Shown: in pieces, positions 1 to 13,339 of the stretch
Layout of the letters: every line of letters starts with the position of its first letter
Position numbering within the stretch: the first letter of the stretch is position 1
NCBI RefSeq assembly: GCF_028285715.1
Contig: NZ_JANQOO010000018.1
Location: 62,001-126,000 of the forward strand
Length of the DNA: 64,000 nucleotides
Reading direction: 5' to 3'
DNA from: Ulvibacterium sp.
GTDB lineage: Bacteria > Bacteroidota > Bacteroidia > Flavobacteriales > Flavobacteriaceae
Program-made: the position numbers and the translations under genes
The notes under the pieces: model-generated
Database searches by the model: none
What the model saw: only the letters and a program-made list of their open reading frames with translations
What the model was told of the DNA's origin: nothing

Positions 1-303
1 ATTTTCTATGTGTACGGATACCTTGCTGTCCGTAAAGGAAATCTCTAGGAAATCCGAGCCATTGGCCTGCATTACCTTTCCCTTTTCCAGTGCGTCCCAA
101 TTGTGCCATCCCCAAATATAATCATCACCGGTTTGCATAGAAGCTTCGGCCTTACGCGGTTGACCTTCCGGTGAGATATATTCGGCTTCCCTAAGGAACC
201 AGGAACAGATGCCTTCCGAAGTCGCCCAGCACCAATAGAGTTTTTGTGGCGTAGTTTTTATGTAGATTTTCTTAGTGAAGGAATCAAAACTTAGCTTTTC
301 CAT
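1..303 (-). CDS. SRPBCC/AHSA1-like protein, partial (runs off window start)
   Basis: Reverse-strand reading MEKLSFDSFTKKIYIKTTPQKLYWCWATSEGICSWFLREAEYISPEG... is open to the window edge; START/AHSA1-like N-terminus. Confidence 0.6.
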   Translation of the reverse strand, partial: MEKLSFDSFTKKIYIKTTPQKLYWCWATSEGICSWFLREAEYISPEGQPRKAEASMQTGDDYIWGWHNWDALEKGKVMQANGSDFLEISFTDSKVSVHIEN

Positions 304-308
304 TGTGT

Positions 309-1442
309 TTATTTATCGCGTTTCAGCTCATAATCATAGAGTAGCCTCCCTAATTCCGCCAAAAAGGGAATACCAATAGCATCATATTCGTATTGGTTAT
401 CGTTAAAGATATCATCCTTATTGACCAGGATTGTAGCCGAAAGCATAAACTCTACATCATTTTTGGTGTCCACAATATAGGCGCAGTCCGTAAGCGTGCC
501 ATAAGCAAAACCTACCTTATTATAGATTTTGATATGATCGGGAATGTCCTCCTTGGTATCACCGTACAAAAAGAATTTACAATAGCCATCATAATACGTT
601 ATAGGGTCGTAACCTACCGCCTTAGGCAGGGTATGCATTGTACCTAGTAGATATTCCCGTTGCGACTCGGTGAGTTGGAATTTTTCTTTTTCGGAAAACT
701 TCTCCGGAAAAATGACCCTTTTCAAAACCCCATGCTGGGCATCTATGGGATAGTAGTTCTTAAGGCTAAAGTCAAAAGGTCCCTCCATTAAGGAATCTTC
801 TTCATAGAAGCCGGTTCCTTTCCTTATTTTATTCAATTGTAAGGGCCTTGGGGCCGTATTTACGCTTCCCTCCAAAGTAGCGGTAGTACTATCGTTGAGA
901 TAGATTACCAAGGGCTTGGTCGTGACATCGTCGGAGTGGTAGCCCAAGCGGTGGGAAATCCGTACGGGATCAATACCCTTATTTCTCAACCGACCATTAA
1001 TCGCATCCTGACCTAAAAACTCCACCAAACGATTATTGGCATGATTGTCACTTACCGCAAAAATTTCAGAAACGGCTTTCGCAAAAGTGGTCTCAACGGA
1101 ATCGCCTTCCACATAAAAACGGGTGTTCCGGTTCAGTGTATCTATTTCATTCAGTTTTTCCAGGGCCAAGACGGCTATAGGAAATTTTACCGTGCTTGCC
1201 GGATAGAAATAATCTTCCCTATCCACCTGAAAATCATAATCCGTAAAAAGGACGCTATCCTTACCCCTGTCTATTTGGGTATAGCGTATCTGTACTTCAT
1301 ATTGATCCACGCTATCCATAACCCTTTTTATGTTGGGATTTTTGGAGGAAAGCACTTTTTTCAATGGATTTTCCAAAACTTGGGCATTGGAACAAGCGGT
1401 CAAAACACCGCACATGGCAAGTAAAAAAATGAGTATTCTCAT
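309..1442 (-). CDS. Serine hydrolase (class A beta-lactamase-like), lipoprotein
   Basis: ORF with lipoprotein signal MRILIFLLAMCGVLTACSN; YPASTVKFPIAVLALEKL resembles the SxxK motif region; start moved to internal ATG. Confidence 0.7.
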   Translation of the reverse strand: MRILIFLLAMCGVLTACSNAQVLENPLKKVLSSKNPNIKRVMDSVDQYEVQIRYTQIDRGKDSVLFTDYDFQVDREDYFYPASTVKFPIAVLALEKLNEIDTLNRNTRFYVEGDSVETTFAKAVSEIFAVSDNHANNRLVEFLGQDAINGRLRNKGIDPVRISHRLGYHSDDVTTKPLVIYLNDSTTATLEGSVNTAPRPLQLNKIRKGTGFYEEDSLMEGPFDFSLKNYYPIDAQHGVLKRVIFPEKFSEKEKFQLTESQREYLLGTMHTLPKAVGYDPITYYDGYCKFFLYGDTKEDIPDHIKIYNKVGFAYGTLTDCAYIVDTKNDVEFMLSATILVNKDDIFNDNQYEYDAIGIPFLAELGRLLYDYELKRDK

Positions 1443-1503
1443 GCTGATTTTTGGTTTGTTGGCTATCTTGATTATAAAAAAGCAGTTTTTCCTACTTGGG
1501 TAA

Positions 1504-1770
1504 CTATCCCTCTTTTGAGGTTTTTTGGGAATCCTCTTCATAAATCTCCCCGCGATGGGGTTTTAAGGCGTCCCTTACCTTGATCATTTTCGATTCCGGG
1601 ACCACTATATAGGCTATACTATTGACTTCATTAAGATGTTGAAAGCCGGTAAAGGTTTCTCCCAACCCTTCCAGGACACTATATTGCTCCAAATGTTTTT
1701 CATGATGTTCCGCCGTCTTATCGGCCACTGGCCCCCTAAAGTCCCAAATAAGTTTAATTCTTCTGCTCAT
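1504..1770 (-). CDS. Conserved hypothetical protein (88 aa)
   Basis: Intact ORF in tandem with flanking same-strand genes. Confidence 0.5.
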   Translation of the reverse strand: MSRRIKLIWDFRGPVADKTAEHHEKHLEQYSVLEGLGETFTGFQHLNEVNSIAYIVVPESKMIKVRDALKPHRGEIYEEDSQKTSKEG

Positions 1771-1787
1771 TTTTCCATTCTAAAGAA

Positions 1788-2243
1788 CTATGACTCCGCT
1801 ACGGAGATACCTTTTTCCGCAAAAGCCTTAAAATCTTCGGCATATTTTTGGGATTGTTTTTTAAAGGCACCGGGCATAAGGAAACCCATCAGTTTCATCA
1901 TGAAACTGGAAAACTGGAATTCCGATTCGGATATCCATTGGGTGCCATGCCCTTCCAAATCCTTAAAATAATTTTTCTGAATATTATGAACTCCCTTGGT
2001 ATCATATGTGGCATGAAATTCGTTCGGAAAGTTGCTTCTAATAATCGTTTCGATGAGCACCATGTCCCGCTTCCCCATTTTATAGCGTAGTTCCGTTTGG
2101 GCTCCTTCCTCACCCGGTGTCTCTGAGAGATGTGCATAGCTCACAAGGCCCCGTTGCCAATGCTTCATATTATCAGGATTGTCCAATTTCCGAACAAATT
2201 CATCCAAGGGGATATCAATGGTGATTTCAGTAGTGTATTTCAT
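1788..2243 (-). CDS. SRPBCC family protein
   Basis: Polyketide cyclase/START-like pattern, 151 aa. Confidence 0.6.
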   Translation of the reverse strand: MKYTTEITIDIPLDEFVRKLDNPDNMKHWQRGLVSYAHLSETPGEEGAQTELRYKMGKRDMVLIETIIRSNFPNEFHATYDTKGVHNIQKNYFKDLEGHGTQWISESEFQFSSFMMKLMGFLMPGAFKKQSQKYAEDFKAFAEKGISVAES

Positions 2244-2366
2244 GGTCAGTATGGTTGTTTCTTTTGCCTCGCTAATGTACTAAAATAATGAAGGGGTCTC
2301 GACTAAAAATGTGTTAATCCAAGGTTTGTAACTTGTTAAGCACACTTTAATTTTTATTTTTGCTGG

Positions 2367-3254
2367 ATGTGTATTCTTTTAAGCAATGCAAGGACAAAAG
2401 TGTTCCTTTGCTTCTTTGTAGTGCTCCTGGCATTGTCCTGCGGTTCTTATCTAAAGGAAAACGAGGAGAAAGAACCACTGGCAAGAGTAGGAGAACGTTA
2501 CTTGTACAAGGAGGATATCCTGCCCTTGTTGAGAAAGGGAATCTCCGTTGAGGACAGTGCTTCCTTTGTAACCAATTATATCAATAATTGGGCTTCCAAG
2601 CAACTATTGTTGGACAAGGCAAAAATTAATTTGCAGGAAGAAAAATTGGCGGAGTTCGATGCTTTGGTTGCCGATTATCGCACAGACTTATATACCAGGG
2701 CCTATAAGGAAGCGTTGATAGGTCAAGGAAGCGATTCCTTGGTCAGCTCATCCCAACTGAAAAGTTTTTATGAACGCGAAAAGGAAAACTTTAAGTTGAA
2801 GGAGAAGCTTGTACAACTTCGTTTTATTGAACTGCCTACCGAATTTCTAAACAAAGGGGAAGTCATAAAACGATTAAAGAGCTTTAATGAAGAGGATATG
2901 GCCTATTTGGATTCCATCGGGGTGCAATTTCGAAAGTTAAACTTCAACGATTCCATTTGGATAAGAGCCGCCAGGGTCATCGAGGAAATTCCCCCCTTGA
3001 CCCCTGAAAATCAGGATAGATACTTAAAAAAATCACAATTTTTTGAATTGGAGGATTCAGTAGGGGTATATTTGGCTAGGATAAATGATGTTCGTCAGGT
3101 CAATGAAATAGCACCTTTATCCTTTATAGAGCCAACCATCAAGCAAGTACTCCTTAGTAGGCGGAAACTGGATTATATACGGAAATTAGAAACAGAAATA
3201 TTAGATGAAGCCATTAAAGAAAATGAATTCGAGGTTTATGCACAAGATAACTAA
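2367..3254 (+). CDS. PpiC/SurA-like peptidylprolyl isomerase-related lipoprotein
   Basis: Lipobox LLALSCGS; SurA_N-like helical region; overlaps the next PPIase gene. Confidence 0.65.
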   Translation: MCILLSNARTKVFLCFFVVLLALSCGSYLKENEEKEPLARVGERYLYKEDILPLLRKGISVEDSASFVTNYINNWASKQLLLDKAKINLQEEKLAEFDALVADYRTDLYTRAYKEALIGQGSDSLVSSSQLKSFYEREKENFKLKEKLVQLRFIELPTEFLNKGEVIKRLKSFNEEDMAYLDSIGVQFRKLNFNDSIWIRAARVIEEIPPLTPENQDRYLKKSQFFELEDSVGVYLARINDVRQVNEIAPLSFIEPTIKQVLLSRRKLDYIRKLETEILDEAIKENEFEVYAQDN

Positions 3255-4689
3255 GTTCCTGGTTCTTGGGGCATTTATATTTGCGCTGGAAATGATATCG
3301 GCCCAAAACACCGGTACATCCGATTCCCAAAAAGAGTCTACGGCATCGGCTATGCAGGCTGAGGCCGAAATCAAAAAAGACTCTTCAGAGAATTCTAAAA
3401 GAATAAAATTGGACGGTATTGCAGCCGTGGTAGGGGACTACGTAATCTTGGATTCGGATATCGACAAAACGCTGATAGACTTAAAAAGTCAAGGTGCATC
3501 CACGGAGGATATCACCCGCTGTGGCCTTTTGGGCAAACTTATGGAAGACCGCCTTTATGCGCATCAAGCCGTGCAGGATAGTCTTCTGGTATCCGACGAT
3601 GAGGTTGCCGCCACTACCGAGGCACAAATTCAGGAATTGGTCTCAAGAACCGGTTCCATGGCCAAGCTGCTAAGATTTTACAGAAAGGACAATGAGGCCA
3701 GTTTGCGGGAGGAAATTAGCAAAATCAACAAGCTCCGTATGCTATCCGAAAAAATGCAGCGCGATATTATTTCCGAAATTGAGATTACCCCGGAAGAAGT
3801 TCGGCAGTTTTTTAATAAGATTCCTAAGGATGAACGTCCTGTATTTGGAGCCGAACTTGAGATTTCGCAGATTGTAAAGCAGCCAAAGCCCACTGATGTG
3901 GAGAAGCAGAAGGTTGTAGACAAACTCAACACCATAAAGGCAGATGTTGAGGATAATGATGCCAGCTTTAGTGTAAAGGCCATTCTCTATTCCCAAGATC
4001 CCGGTTCCAAGGCAAAAGGTGGACTGTACACAGGTATTACCAAGAAATCCGGATTTGACAAGACATTCAAGGATGTTGCTTTTAGTCTGCGCCAGGGCGA
4101 AGTTTCTGATCCCTTTGAAACCATGTTCGGTTTCCATATCATTTATATCGAGAAAATTAGGGGCCAGGAATTGGACCTTCGCCACATTCTTATCCAACCG
4201 GAAATTTCACAAGATGCTTTGGATGAGGCCAAGGCCGAGCTGGATAGTATAAGGCAGAACGTTCTTGATGGAAAATTTACTTTCGCCGAAGCCGCATTGA
4301 ATTTTTCCGATGAAAAAGAAACCAAATTTGACGGTGGGCTGCTGCGGAATCCTACCAATTTTGATTCAAAATTTGAATTGACCAAAATGGATCCTACCCT
4401 GTACAATCAGGTTCGAAATTTAAAGGACAATGAAATTTCCTTCCCGCTTTTTGAAGAAGACCCACGTGGAGGCGGTCCTAAGTATAAGATTTTAAAGGTT
4501 ACCAACCGATATGATGAACATGTAGCGGATTTTGCCAGGGATTATACAAAGATCCAACAGTTGGCACTTACCGAGAAGCAGTATAAGGCCATAAAAAAAT
4601 GGATGGACAAACACATTCAGGACACTTACATTAGCGTAAACGACAACAATAGGGATTGCAATTTTGCCAACAACTGGGTAAAGAACTAA
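3238..4689 (+). CDS. Peptidylprolyl isomerase, SurA type (two parvulin-like domains)
   Basis: IAAVVGDYVILDSDI N-terminus; repeats of GG-LY and ELDLRHILIQPE parvulin motifs; start at ATG 3238 after signal analysis. Confidence 0.85.
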   Translation: MHKITKFLVLGAFIFALEMISAQNTGTSDSQKESTASAMQAEAEIKKDSSENSKRIKLDGIAAVVGDYVILDSDIDKTLIDLKSQGASTEDITRCGLLGKLMEDRLYAHQAVQDSLLVSDDEVAATTEAQIQELVSRTGSMAKLLRFYRKDNEASLREEISKINKLRMLSEKMQRDIISEIEITPEEVRQFFNKIPKDERPVFGAELEISQIVKQPKPTDVEKQKVVDKLNTIKADVEDNDASFSVKAILYSQDPGSKAKGGLYTGITKKSGFDKTFKDVAFSLRQGEVSDPFETMFGFHIIYIEKIRGQELDLRHILIQPEISQDALDEAKAELDSIRQNVLDGKFTFAEAALNFSDEKETKFDGGLLRNPTNFDSKFELTKMDPTLYNQVRNLKDNEISFPLFEEDPRGGGPKYKILKVTNRYDEHVADFARDYTKIQQLALTEKQYKAIKKWMDKHIQDTYISVNDNNRDCNFANNWVKN

Positions 4690-4698
4690 ACTAAACGA

Positions 4699-5652
4699 AT
4701 GTCAGACGTTACGGCAATCAATCAACTTGTAGAAAAACATAGTGCCCTAAAAAAGGAAATCGCCAAGATCATTGTTGGTCAAGAAAAGGTCATAGACCAG
4801 ATTTTATTGTCCATTTATACCGGAGGCCATTCATTGTTAATAGGTGTTCCCGGATTGGCCAAGACCTTAATGGTAAATACCATAGCCCAAACTTTGGGGC
4901 TGGATTTTAAGCGTATCCAATTCACACCAGATCTTATGCCCAGTGATATTCTGGGAAGTGAGATTTTGGATCAAAACCGAAATTTTAAGTTTATTAAGGG
5001 GCCGGTGTTCGCCAATATCATTTTGGCGGACGAGATAAACCGTACACCACCCAAGACACAGGCTGCCCTTTTGGAAGCCATGCAAGAGCGTGCCGTTACC
5101 ATAGCTGGGCAACAGTATAAACTGGAATTGCCCTACTTTGTTCTGGCCACACAAAACCCAATAGAACAGGAAGGTACCTATCCTTTGCCCGAAGCGCAAT
5201 TGGATCGTTTTATGTTCGCCATAGAACTTAAATACCCATCCATTGAAGAAGAGGTGCGCGTGGTAAAGACTACCACCAATGACGAATTTCCAAAGGTAAG
5301 GGCACTCTTTAATGCCCAGGAGATATTGGAGACACAGCATCTGATTCGCAGGATTCCGGTGCCGGATAATGTTGTGGGGTATGCGGTTAATTTGGTCAAC
5401 AGTACTCGGCCGGTGCTGTCCTCGGCCTCGGATTTTGTACAGCAATACATTGATTGGGGGGCCGGTCCAAGGGCCTCACAAAACCTAATTTTGGCTGCCA
5501 AGGCCAATGCTGCGGTGAAGGGTAAGTTTTCTCCGGATATAGAGGATGTCCGCGCCGTGGCCATGGGAATTCTCAGGCATCGGATTATAAAGAATTACAA
5601 GGCAGAGGCCGAAGGCATTTCCGAAGAGGATATAATAACAAAGCTTCTTTAA
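4699..5652 (+). CDS. MoxR family AAA ATPase
   Basis: GVPGLAKTLMV Walker A, ILADEINRTPPKTQAALLEAMQE Walker B, FVLATQNPIEQEGTYPLPEAQLDRF. Confidence 0.95.
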   Translation: MSDVTAINQLVEKHSALKKEIAKIIVGQEKVIDQILLSIYTGGHSLLIGVPGLAKTLMVNTIAQTLGLDFKRIQFTPDLMPSDILGSEILDQNRNFKFIKGPVFANIILADEINRTPPKTQAALLEAMQERAVTIAGQQYKLELPYFVLATQNPIEQEGTYPLPEAQLDRFMFAIELKYPSIEEEVRVVKTTTNDEFPKVRALFNAQEILETQHLIRRIPVPDNVVGYAVNLVNSTRPVLSSASDFVQQYIDWGAGPRASQNLILAAKANAAVKGKFSPDIEDVRAVAMGILRHRIIKNYKAEAEGISEEDIITKLL

Positions 5653-5674
5653 GGATATTTTCCAACCTTTCAGG

Positions 5675-6430
5675 ATGAAAAGGCCAAAGGACAAATTTTC
5701 AAAACAATCCGAAGCATACAAAAAATTCCGCCCGACATATCCCCACGCCCTATACAGCGAAATATTGAAATGGGTACAAAACCGAGACACATGCTGGGAT
5801 TGCGGCACCGGTAGTGGACAGGTTGCCTCGGAACTTTCCCCGTATTTCCGAACGGTTTTTGCTACGGACATCAGCCAAAAACAATTGCAAAATGCCGGAA
5901 ACAGGGATAATGTTATTTTTAAGGTCGAAAGGTCCGAAAATACAAGCTTTGCAGATAATCAATTTGATCTGATAACCGTTGCCCAGGCTATTCATTGGTT
6001 TGATATGGCAGCATTCCATAAAGAAGTAAGGAGAGTGGCCAAAAACGGTTGTGTCCTTGCCGTATGGGGTTATGGACTACTGCGCATTTCCCCCGCCGTT
6101 GATAGACTCATGGATTATTTCTATAAGGAAGTCATAGGTCCCTATTGGGATAAGGAAAGAAAGCATATCGATGCGTCATATAAGACCATTGATTTGGACT
6201 TTAAACCCATTACTATTGCTACTGACTTTGCTATAACCGTTACATGGGATTTTGAACATTTGGAAGGATATCTCAATACCTGGTCCAGTGTTCAAAATTA
6301 TAGGGATCGCAATGATGGCAAAAATCCAGTGAATGCTTTCATGGACAGCGTAAGATCGGTTTGGGATGAGACCGAGCAAAGGAATGTAAACTTTCCGATT
6401 TTTATCAGGGCCTTACGAGTTGAAAAATAA
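5675..6430 (+). CDS. Class I SAM-dependent methyltransferase
   Basis: CWDCGTGSGQVA motif I; FDLITVAQAIHWFD. Confidence 0.85.
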   Translation: MKRPKDKFSKQSEAYKKFRPTYPHALYSEILKWVQNRDTCWDCGTGSGQVASELSPYFRTVFATDISQKQLQNAGNRDNVIFKVERSENTSFADNQFDLITVAQAIHWFDMAAFHKEVRRVAKNGCVLAVWGYGLLRISPAVDRLMDYFYKEVIGPYWDKERKHIDASYKTIDLDFKPITIATDFAITVTWDFEHLEGYLNTWSSVQNYRDRNDGKNPVNAFMDSVRSVWDETEQRNVNFPIFIRALRVEK

Positions 6431-6605
6431 CTGCCATTCCCTTGTTTTTCTTATGCTTTTTTGGGTAGACGAACCAAATAATAAGCAAACTTGTAAATTT
6501 TTGATAATTCCCTTAAAATAGTTGCCTTAGGCGTTCAAAAAATTTCTTTTGCCCCTTGGATTTTCTTAATTTTACTGAATTACAACAATTAAAACCAAGA
6601 ATAGA

Positions 6606-8876
6606 ATGGCATTTGATATTGACATGATAAAAACGGTGTATGCCAACATCGCTGAAAAGGTAGAAGCTGCACGAAAAATCGTTGATAAACCGCTTACGCT
6701 TTCGGAAAAAATATTGTATTCCCACTTATGGGATGGCAAAGCGACCAAAGCTTTTGTCAGGGGTAAGGATTATGTGGATTTTGCTCCGGATAGGGTAGCA
6801 TGTCAAGATGCTACGGCCCAGATGGCGTTATTGCAGTTTATGCATGCAGGAAAGCCCAAGGTAGCGGTTCCCACTACGGTGCATTGTGATCACTTAATTC
6901 AAGCCAAGGTGGGCGCTGAGGCAGATTTGAAAAGGGCAAACCAGACCAGTAATGAAGTATTCGATTTTTTGGAATCCGTATCCAATAAATATGGAATCGG
7001 TTTTTGGAAGCCGGGTGCCGGGATTATACATCAAGTAGTTCTGGAAAACTATGCCTTTCCCGGAGGAATGATGATTGGGACGGATTCCCATACGGTAAAT
7101 GCCGGAGGATTGGGTATGGTGGCCATTGGTGTTGGAGGTGCCGATGCGGTTGATGTAATGGCCGGCATGGCATGGGAATTGAAGTTTCCTAAACTTATTG
7201 GGGTCAAGTTGACCGGAAAACTATCCGGATGGACAGCACCCAAAGACGTCATTCTTAAGGTGGCGGATATTCTTACCGTAAAAGGGGGTACCGGAGCTAT
7301 TGTGGAATATTTTGGGGAAGGAGCAACGTCCATGTCCTGTACCGGAAAGGGTACCATATGTAATATGGGTGCAGAGGTAGGGGCTACCACCTCCACCTTC
7401 GGATATGACGACTCCATGGACCGATATCTAAGGGCAACGGATCGGACCGATGTGGCCGATGCGGCTTTGGAAGTAAAGGAGCATTTGACCGCTGATCCTG
7501 AAGTTTATGCAAATCCCGAACAGTTTTTTGACCAGGTCATTGAAATAAACCTTTCGGAATTGGAGCCGCATCTTAACGGTCCCTTTACTCCGGATTTGGC
7601 TACGCCCATTTCGAAAATGAGCGAGGCTGCCAAGGAAAACGATTGGCCGCTGAATGTTGAGGTGGGATTGATCGGTTCATGTACCAACTCGTCATACGAG
7701 GATATCTCTAGGGCCGCATCTCTGGCCAAACAGGTAGCCAATAAGGATTTAAAAATGAAATCCGAATTTACGATTACACCAGGTTCCGAACAGGTACGGT
7801 ATACCATAGAACGCGATGGATTTATCGATACCTTTAATAATATTGGCGCCACGGTTTTTGCCAATGCCTGTGGTCCATGTATAGGAATGTGGGATCGGTA
7901 TGGGGATAAGGCGGCCAATGGGCCTCGAAATACCATTGTACATTCCTTTAACCGGAATTTTGCGAAACGTGCAGACGGAAATCCAAATACATTGGCCTTT
8001 GTAGGCTCCCCGGAATTGGTGACCGCCATCGCCATCGCCGGAAGATTGGATTTTAATCCCGTTACAGACACACTGATCAATGAAGAAGGGGAAGAGGTTA
8101 TGTTGGATGAACCGAGGGGGTATGAGCTTCCCCCTGAGGGTTTTGCCGTAGAGGATGCTGGGTATATAGCTCCCAAGGAAGATGGATCTGATGTTCAGGT
8201 AAAAGTTAGTCCCACTTCGGAGAGGTTACAATTATTGGCTCCCTTTGAGCCCATAAAGCCTGAGCAATTGCAGGGTATGAAGTTGTTGATCAAGGCCTTT
8301 GGAAAATGTACCACGGATCACATTTCCATGGCGGGACCTTGGTTACGCTATAGGGGGCATTTGGATAATATTGCCAATAATACCTTGATCGGAGCGGTAA
8401 ATGCGTATAACAAGAAGACCAACTTTGTAAAAAATCAGTTGGAAGGCGAGTATGGCGGCGTTCCGGATACCCAAAGGGCCTATAAGGCACAGGGAATCAA
8501 AACTATCGTGGTGGGAGATCACAACTATGGTGAGGGTTCTTCCCGGGAACATGCGGCCATGCAGCCCAGACATTTGGGAGTCGCTGCGGTATTGGTGAAA
8601 TCCTTTGCTCGTATCCATGAAACGAACCTTAAGAAGCAGGGCATGCTTGCGTTGACTTTTGCCAATGAGAGCGATTATGATCGTATTCAAGAAGATGATA
8701 CCTTCAATTTTGTGGATATCGCCGATTTTGCGCCGGATAAACCACTTACCATTGAGGTAGTTCATGCGGATGGAAGCAAAGAGAACATAATGGCGAATCA
8801 TTCCTATAATGATGCTCAGATAGGATGGTTTAAGGAGGGCTCCGCTTTAAATGTGATCAAGCGGGAAAATGCCTGA
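6606..8876 (+). CDS. Aconitate hydratase
   Basis: 756 aa, mitochondrial-type aconitase; [38 protein letters not shown]. Confidence 0.95.
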   Translation: MAFDIDMIKTVYANIAEKVEAARKIVDKPLTLSEKILYSHLWDGKATKAFVRGKDYVDFAPDRVACQDATAQMALLQFMHAGKPKVAVPTTVHCDHLIQAKVGAEADLKRANQTSNEVFDFLESVSNKYGIGFWKPGAGIIHQVVLENYAFPGGMMIGTDSHTVNAGGLGMVAIGVGGADAVDVMAGMAWELKFPKLIGVKLTGKLSGWTAPKDVILKVADILTVKGGTGAIVEYFGEGATSMSCTGKGTICNMGAEVGATTSTFGYDDSMDRYLRATDRTDVADAALEVKEHLTADPEVYANPEQFFDQVIEINLSELEPHLNGPFTPDLATPISKMSEAAKENDWPLNVEVGLIGSCTNSSYEDISRAASLAKQVANKDLKMKSEFTITPGSEQVRYTIERDGFIDTFNNIGATVFANACGPCIGMWDRYGDKAANGPRNTIVHSFNRNFAKRADGNPNTLAFVGSPELVTAIAIAGRLDFNPVTDTLINEEGEEVMLDEPRGYELPPEGFAVEDAGYIAPKEDGSDVQVKVSPTSERLQLLAPFEPIKPEQLQGMKLLIKAFGKCTTDHISMAGPWLRYRGHLDNIANNTLIGAVNAYNKKTNFVKNQLEGEYGGVPDTQRAYKAQGIKTIVVGDHNYGEGSSREHAAMQPRHLGVAAVLVKSFARIHETNLKKQGMLALTFANESDYDRIQEDDTFNFVDIADFAPDKPLTIEVVHADGSKENIMANHSYNDAQIGWFKEGSALNVIKRENA

Positions 8877-8895
8877 ATTAAACTAATGTGAATAC

Positions 8896-8924
8896 AAAAC
8901 TCCCGATGACAAGGGAGTTTTTTA
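8896..8924 (+). terminator. Rho-independent terminator after aconitase
   Basis: AAAACTCCC-gatgacaa-GGGAGTTTTTT. Confidence 0.8.
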
Positions 8925-8936
8925 TTGGGACGTAAT

Positions 8937-9497
8937 ATGAAACGAAGTACAATACTTACACTTTTGGTCATTTCCCTGGTGTTGGCATTGTTCGTAACAC
9001 CCTTAGGTTATCACAGCAAGGTATGGCTGAATCAGTTGTTTTCGGGCGCCCCTGATATCATCCCCACCTCCAAGCGGGACAAGTTGAAAGATTACGATTG
9101 GAAGCTTAAGGATGACCAATGGGACTTCTTCAGTTTTGAGAAATCCAAGGGTAATGTAGTCTTTATCAATTTTTGGGCCTCATGGCGATTGCCTTGCGCA
9201 GCCGAACTCAAGGGTATTCAGCAGTTGTACAATGTCTATGGGGACAAAATGGACTTTTATATCATAACCGATGAAGAACGGCCCCCAGTAGAGGAGTTTA
9301 TGGATGTAAAAGGCTTTACCTTTCCCGTTACCTATTTGATTATTGGCGAGCGTTCGCCAATTCAGGTTTTGGAACCTCCGGCCTCTTATGTCATTGATAG
9401 GGACGGTTACGTGGTAGTAAAGGAAGATGATATTACGGATTGGGATACAGCAGCGGTTCACCGATTGTTGGATGAACTACTAAAAACAGGGACTTAG
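8937..9497 (+). CDS. TlpA-like thioredoxin-fold protein with degenerate active site (WASWRLPC)
   Basis: VFINFWASWRLPCAAELKGIQ; start at ATG 8937. Confidence 0.8.
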   Translation: MKRSTILTLLVISLVLALFVTPLGYHSKVWLNQLFSGAPDIIPTSKRDKLKDYDWKLKDDQWDFFSFEKSKGNVVFINFWASWRLPCAAELKGIQQLYNVYGDKMDFYIITDEERPPVEEFMDVKGFTFPVTYLIIGERSPIQVLEPPASYVIDRDGYVVVKEDDITDWDTAAVHRLLDELLKTGT

Positions 9498-10063
9498 TGA
9501 GATACTCCAAACAGCATGTTTTTTTTCGCCTTTTGGTCCTAGGTACCTTGGTTTTTTTGTTTTTTACCCCTGTAGGATCTAAGGTCATGACGAAATTCAA
9601 TGGATGGGTCGCTGAAAGCGCTACAGTGGCAAAAGTAAAAATACCGACCCCTTTGGATACCTATACATGGGAATTGGAGGATATGAATTCCAACGCCTTT
9701 CATTTTGAAACCCAAAAAGGAAAAGTGGTATTTGTTAATTTTTGGGCAACTTGGTGTCCGCCCTGCGTTGCGGAAATGCCCAGTCTTCAGAAATTGCACG
9801 ATGCCTATAAGGACAAGGTTACCTTTATGTTCGTTGCCCGGGATGAACCGGAACGGGTATCCAAATTCTTGAAAAAGAAGGGCTATGACCTACCGGTTTA
9901 TTATTCCAAGACCCAAAGGCCAGATGTCTTGGCATCAAAGTTACTCCCTACTACCTACATCGTTGACCGTTATGGAAAAGTAATCCTTACCGAAACAGGT
10001 GCTATGGATTGGTACAGTGAAAAAGTCAGGGAAGAATTGGAACGTTTGATTACGGTAGAATGA
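9497..10063 (+). CDS. TlpA family thiol-disulfide oxidoreductase (canonical CPPC)
   Basis: VFVNFWATWCPPCVAEMPSLQ; GTG start overlaps preceding TAG. Confidence 0.85.
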   Translation: MRYSKQHVFFRLLVLGTLVFLFFTPVGSKVMTKFNGWVAESATVAKVKIPTPLDTYTWELEDMNSNAFHFETQKGKVVFVNFWATWCPPCVAEMPSLQKLHDAYKDKVTFMFVARDEPERVSKFLKKKGYDLPVYYSKTQRPDVLASKLLPTTYIVDRYGKVILTETGAMDWYSEKVREELERLITVE

Positions 10064-10775
10064 GTATGGGTGCCGATCAGATAACTACACTTACCTTTTT
10101 CAAATATTCCAATGTAAAGCAAAAACTTTGGGCCTTCTGGATGATGCAATTTGCCCATAGTCCCTTGTCCCGTACCAAAGGGCTTCATTTCTATAAATTA
10201 TTCGGTAGTGGAAGGGTAGGCTTTAACCCATTACCGGATTGGTCCGTATATGGTCTTTTGCAGGTTTGGGATAATGAGGAAAAGGCGAATTTCTTTTTTG
10301 CCCATTCCAATTTAATGGAACGCTATCGAAAAAATAGTACCGAACAATGGACATTGTATATGGGCAATATTAGCGCCAAAGGCAAGTGGGCCGGAAGCAA
10401 CCCCTTCATTAAAAGCAGTGCACAGAACAAAAACAACCCCTTTATTTCGGTAATCACCCGTGCTACGATCAAACTGCGATGGCTGATCAAGTTTTGGAAA
10501 TACGTTCCTACCTCACGGCAGCCTTTGGCGAACAATAAAGGGCTGATCTTTACCAAAGGTATTGGCGAAGCTCCTTTTTTTCAAATGGCTACCTTTAGTA
10601 TCTGGCAGGACAAGCAGTCGCTTATGGATTTTGCCTATCATAGCAAGGCACACCGCAAGGCGATTGAAAAGACACGACAACTGGATTGGTACAGCGAAGA
10701 AATGTTCTGTAGGTTTCAGCCTTATAAATCTTTCGGGACTTGGAACGGCACGGATCCGTTACCTGAATTGAAGAC

Positions 10776-10788
<13 letters not shown>
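10060..10788 (+). CDS. crtA: CrtA-like spheroidene monooxygenase family protein (candidate carotenoid 2-hydroxylase)
   Basis: FSRTKGLHFYKLFGSGRVGF/WSVYGLLQVW-type CrtA family sequence; next to carotenoid genes; ATGA overlap with TlpA gene. Confidence 0.75.
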
Positions 10789-12888
<2,100 letters not shown>

Positions 12889-13338
12889 TTATTTTTTGAA
12901 GTACTTAAAGGGAACGAAGAGCATTCCAAAACATTCACCGTCCTCTTTGCCCAAATGCTTGTGGTGTATCTTATGGGCACGTCGTATGCCGCGTGCATAC
13001 CAATTATTGGCATTCCTAAAGAGTTTAAAACGCTGGTGTATAAAGATGTCGTGAACCAGAAAATACGTGGCACCGTATGCCATAATGCCAAAACCTATGG
13101 GCCATCCATACCAAAACCAACTGGATGTGGCTATCATAATGAAAGACATGCTTACCACGGCATAAAAAATAAAAAAGGCATCATTTCGTTCAAACCAGGA
13201 GTCGTGATCTTTTTTATGATGATCCTTATGCAGGCTCCATAAAAATCCATGCATTATGTATTTATGGGTAAACCAGGCCATGAATTCCATGAAGCAAAAA
13301 GTTCCAATAAAAATAATGATCCAAATTAGAGCTGTCAT
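12889..13338 (-). CDS. crtZ: Beta-carotene hydroxylase
   Basis: HKYIMHGFLWSLHKDHHKK ... HDIFIHQRF ... HKIHHKH di-iron histidine motifs. Confidence 0.93.
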   Translation of the reverse strand: MTALIWIIIFIGTFCFMEFMAWFTHKYIMHGFLWSLHKDHHKKDHDSWFERNDAFFIFYAVVSMSFIMIATSSWFWYGWPIGFGIMAYGATYFLVHDIFIHQRFKLFRNANNWYARGIRRAHKIHHKHLGKEDGECFGMLFVPFKYFKK

Positions 13339-13339
13339 C

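Noticed and set aside
4867-5445. Minus-strand 192-aa ORF within moxR
   Set aside because: Shadow ORF antisense to Walker-motif-bearing MoxR; no recognisable domain.
7505-8176. Long minus-strand ORF (223 aa) inside aconitase
   Set aside because: Antisense to a well-conserved enzyme; translation is low-complexity Ser/Pro-rich shadow ORF.
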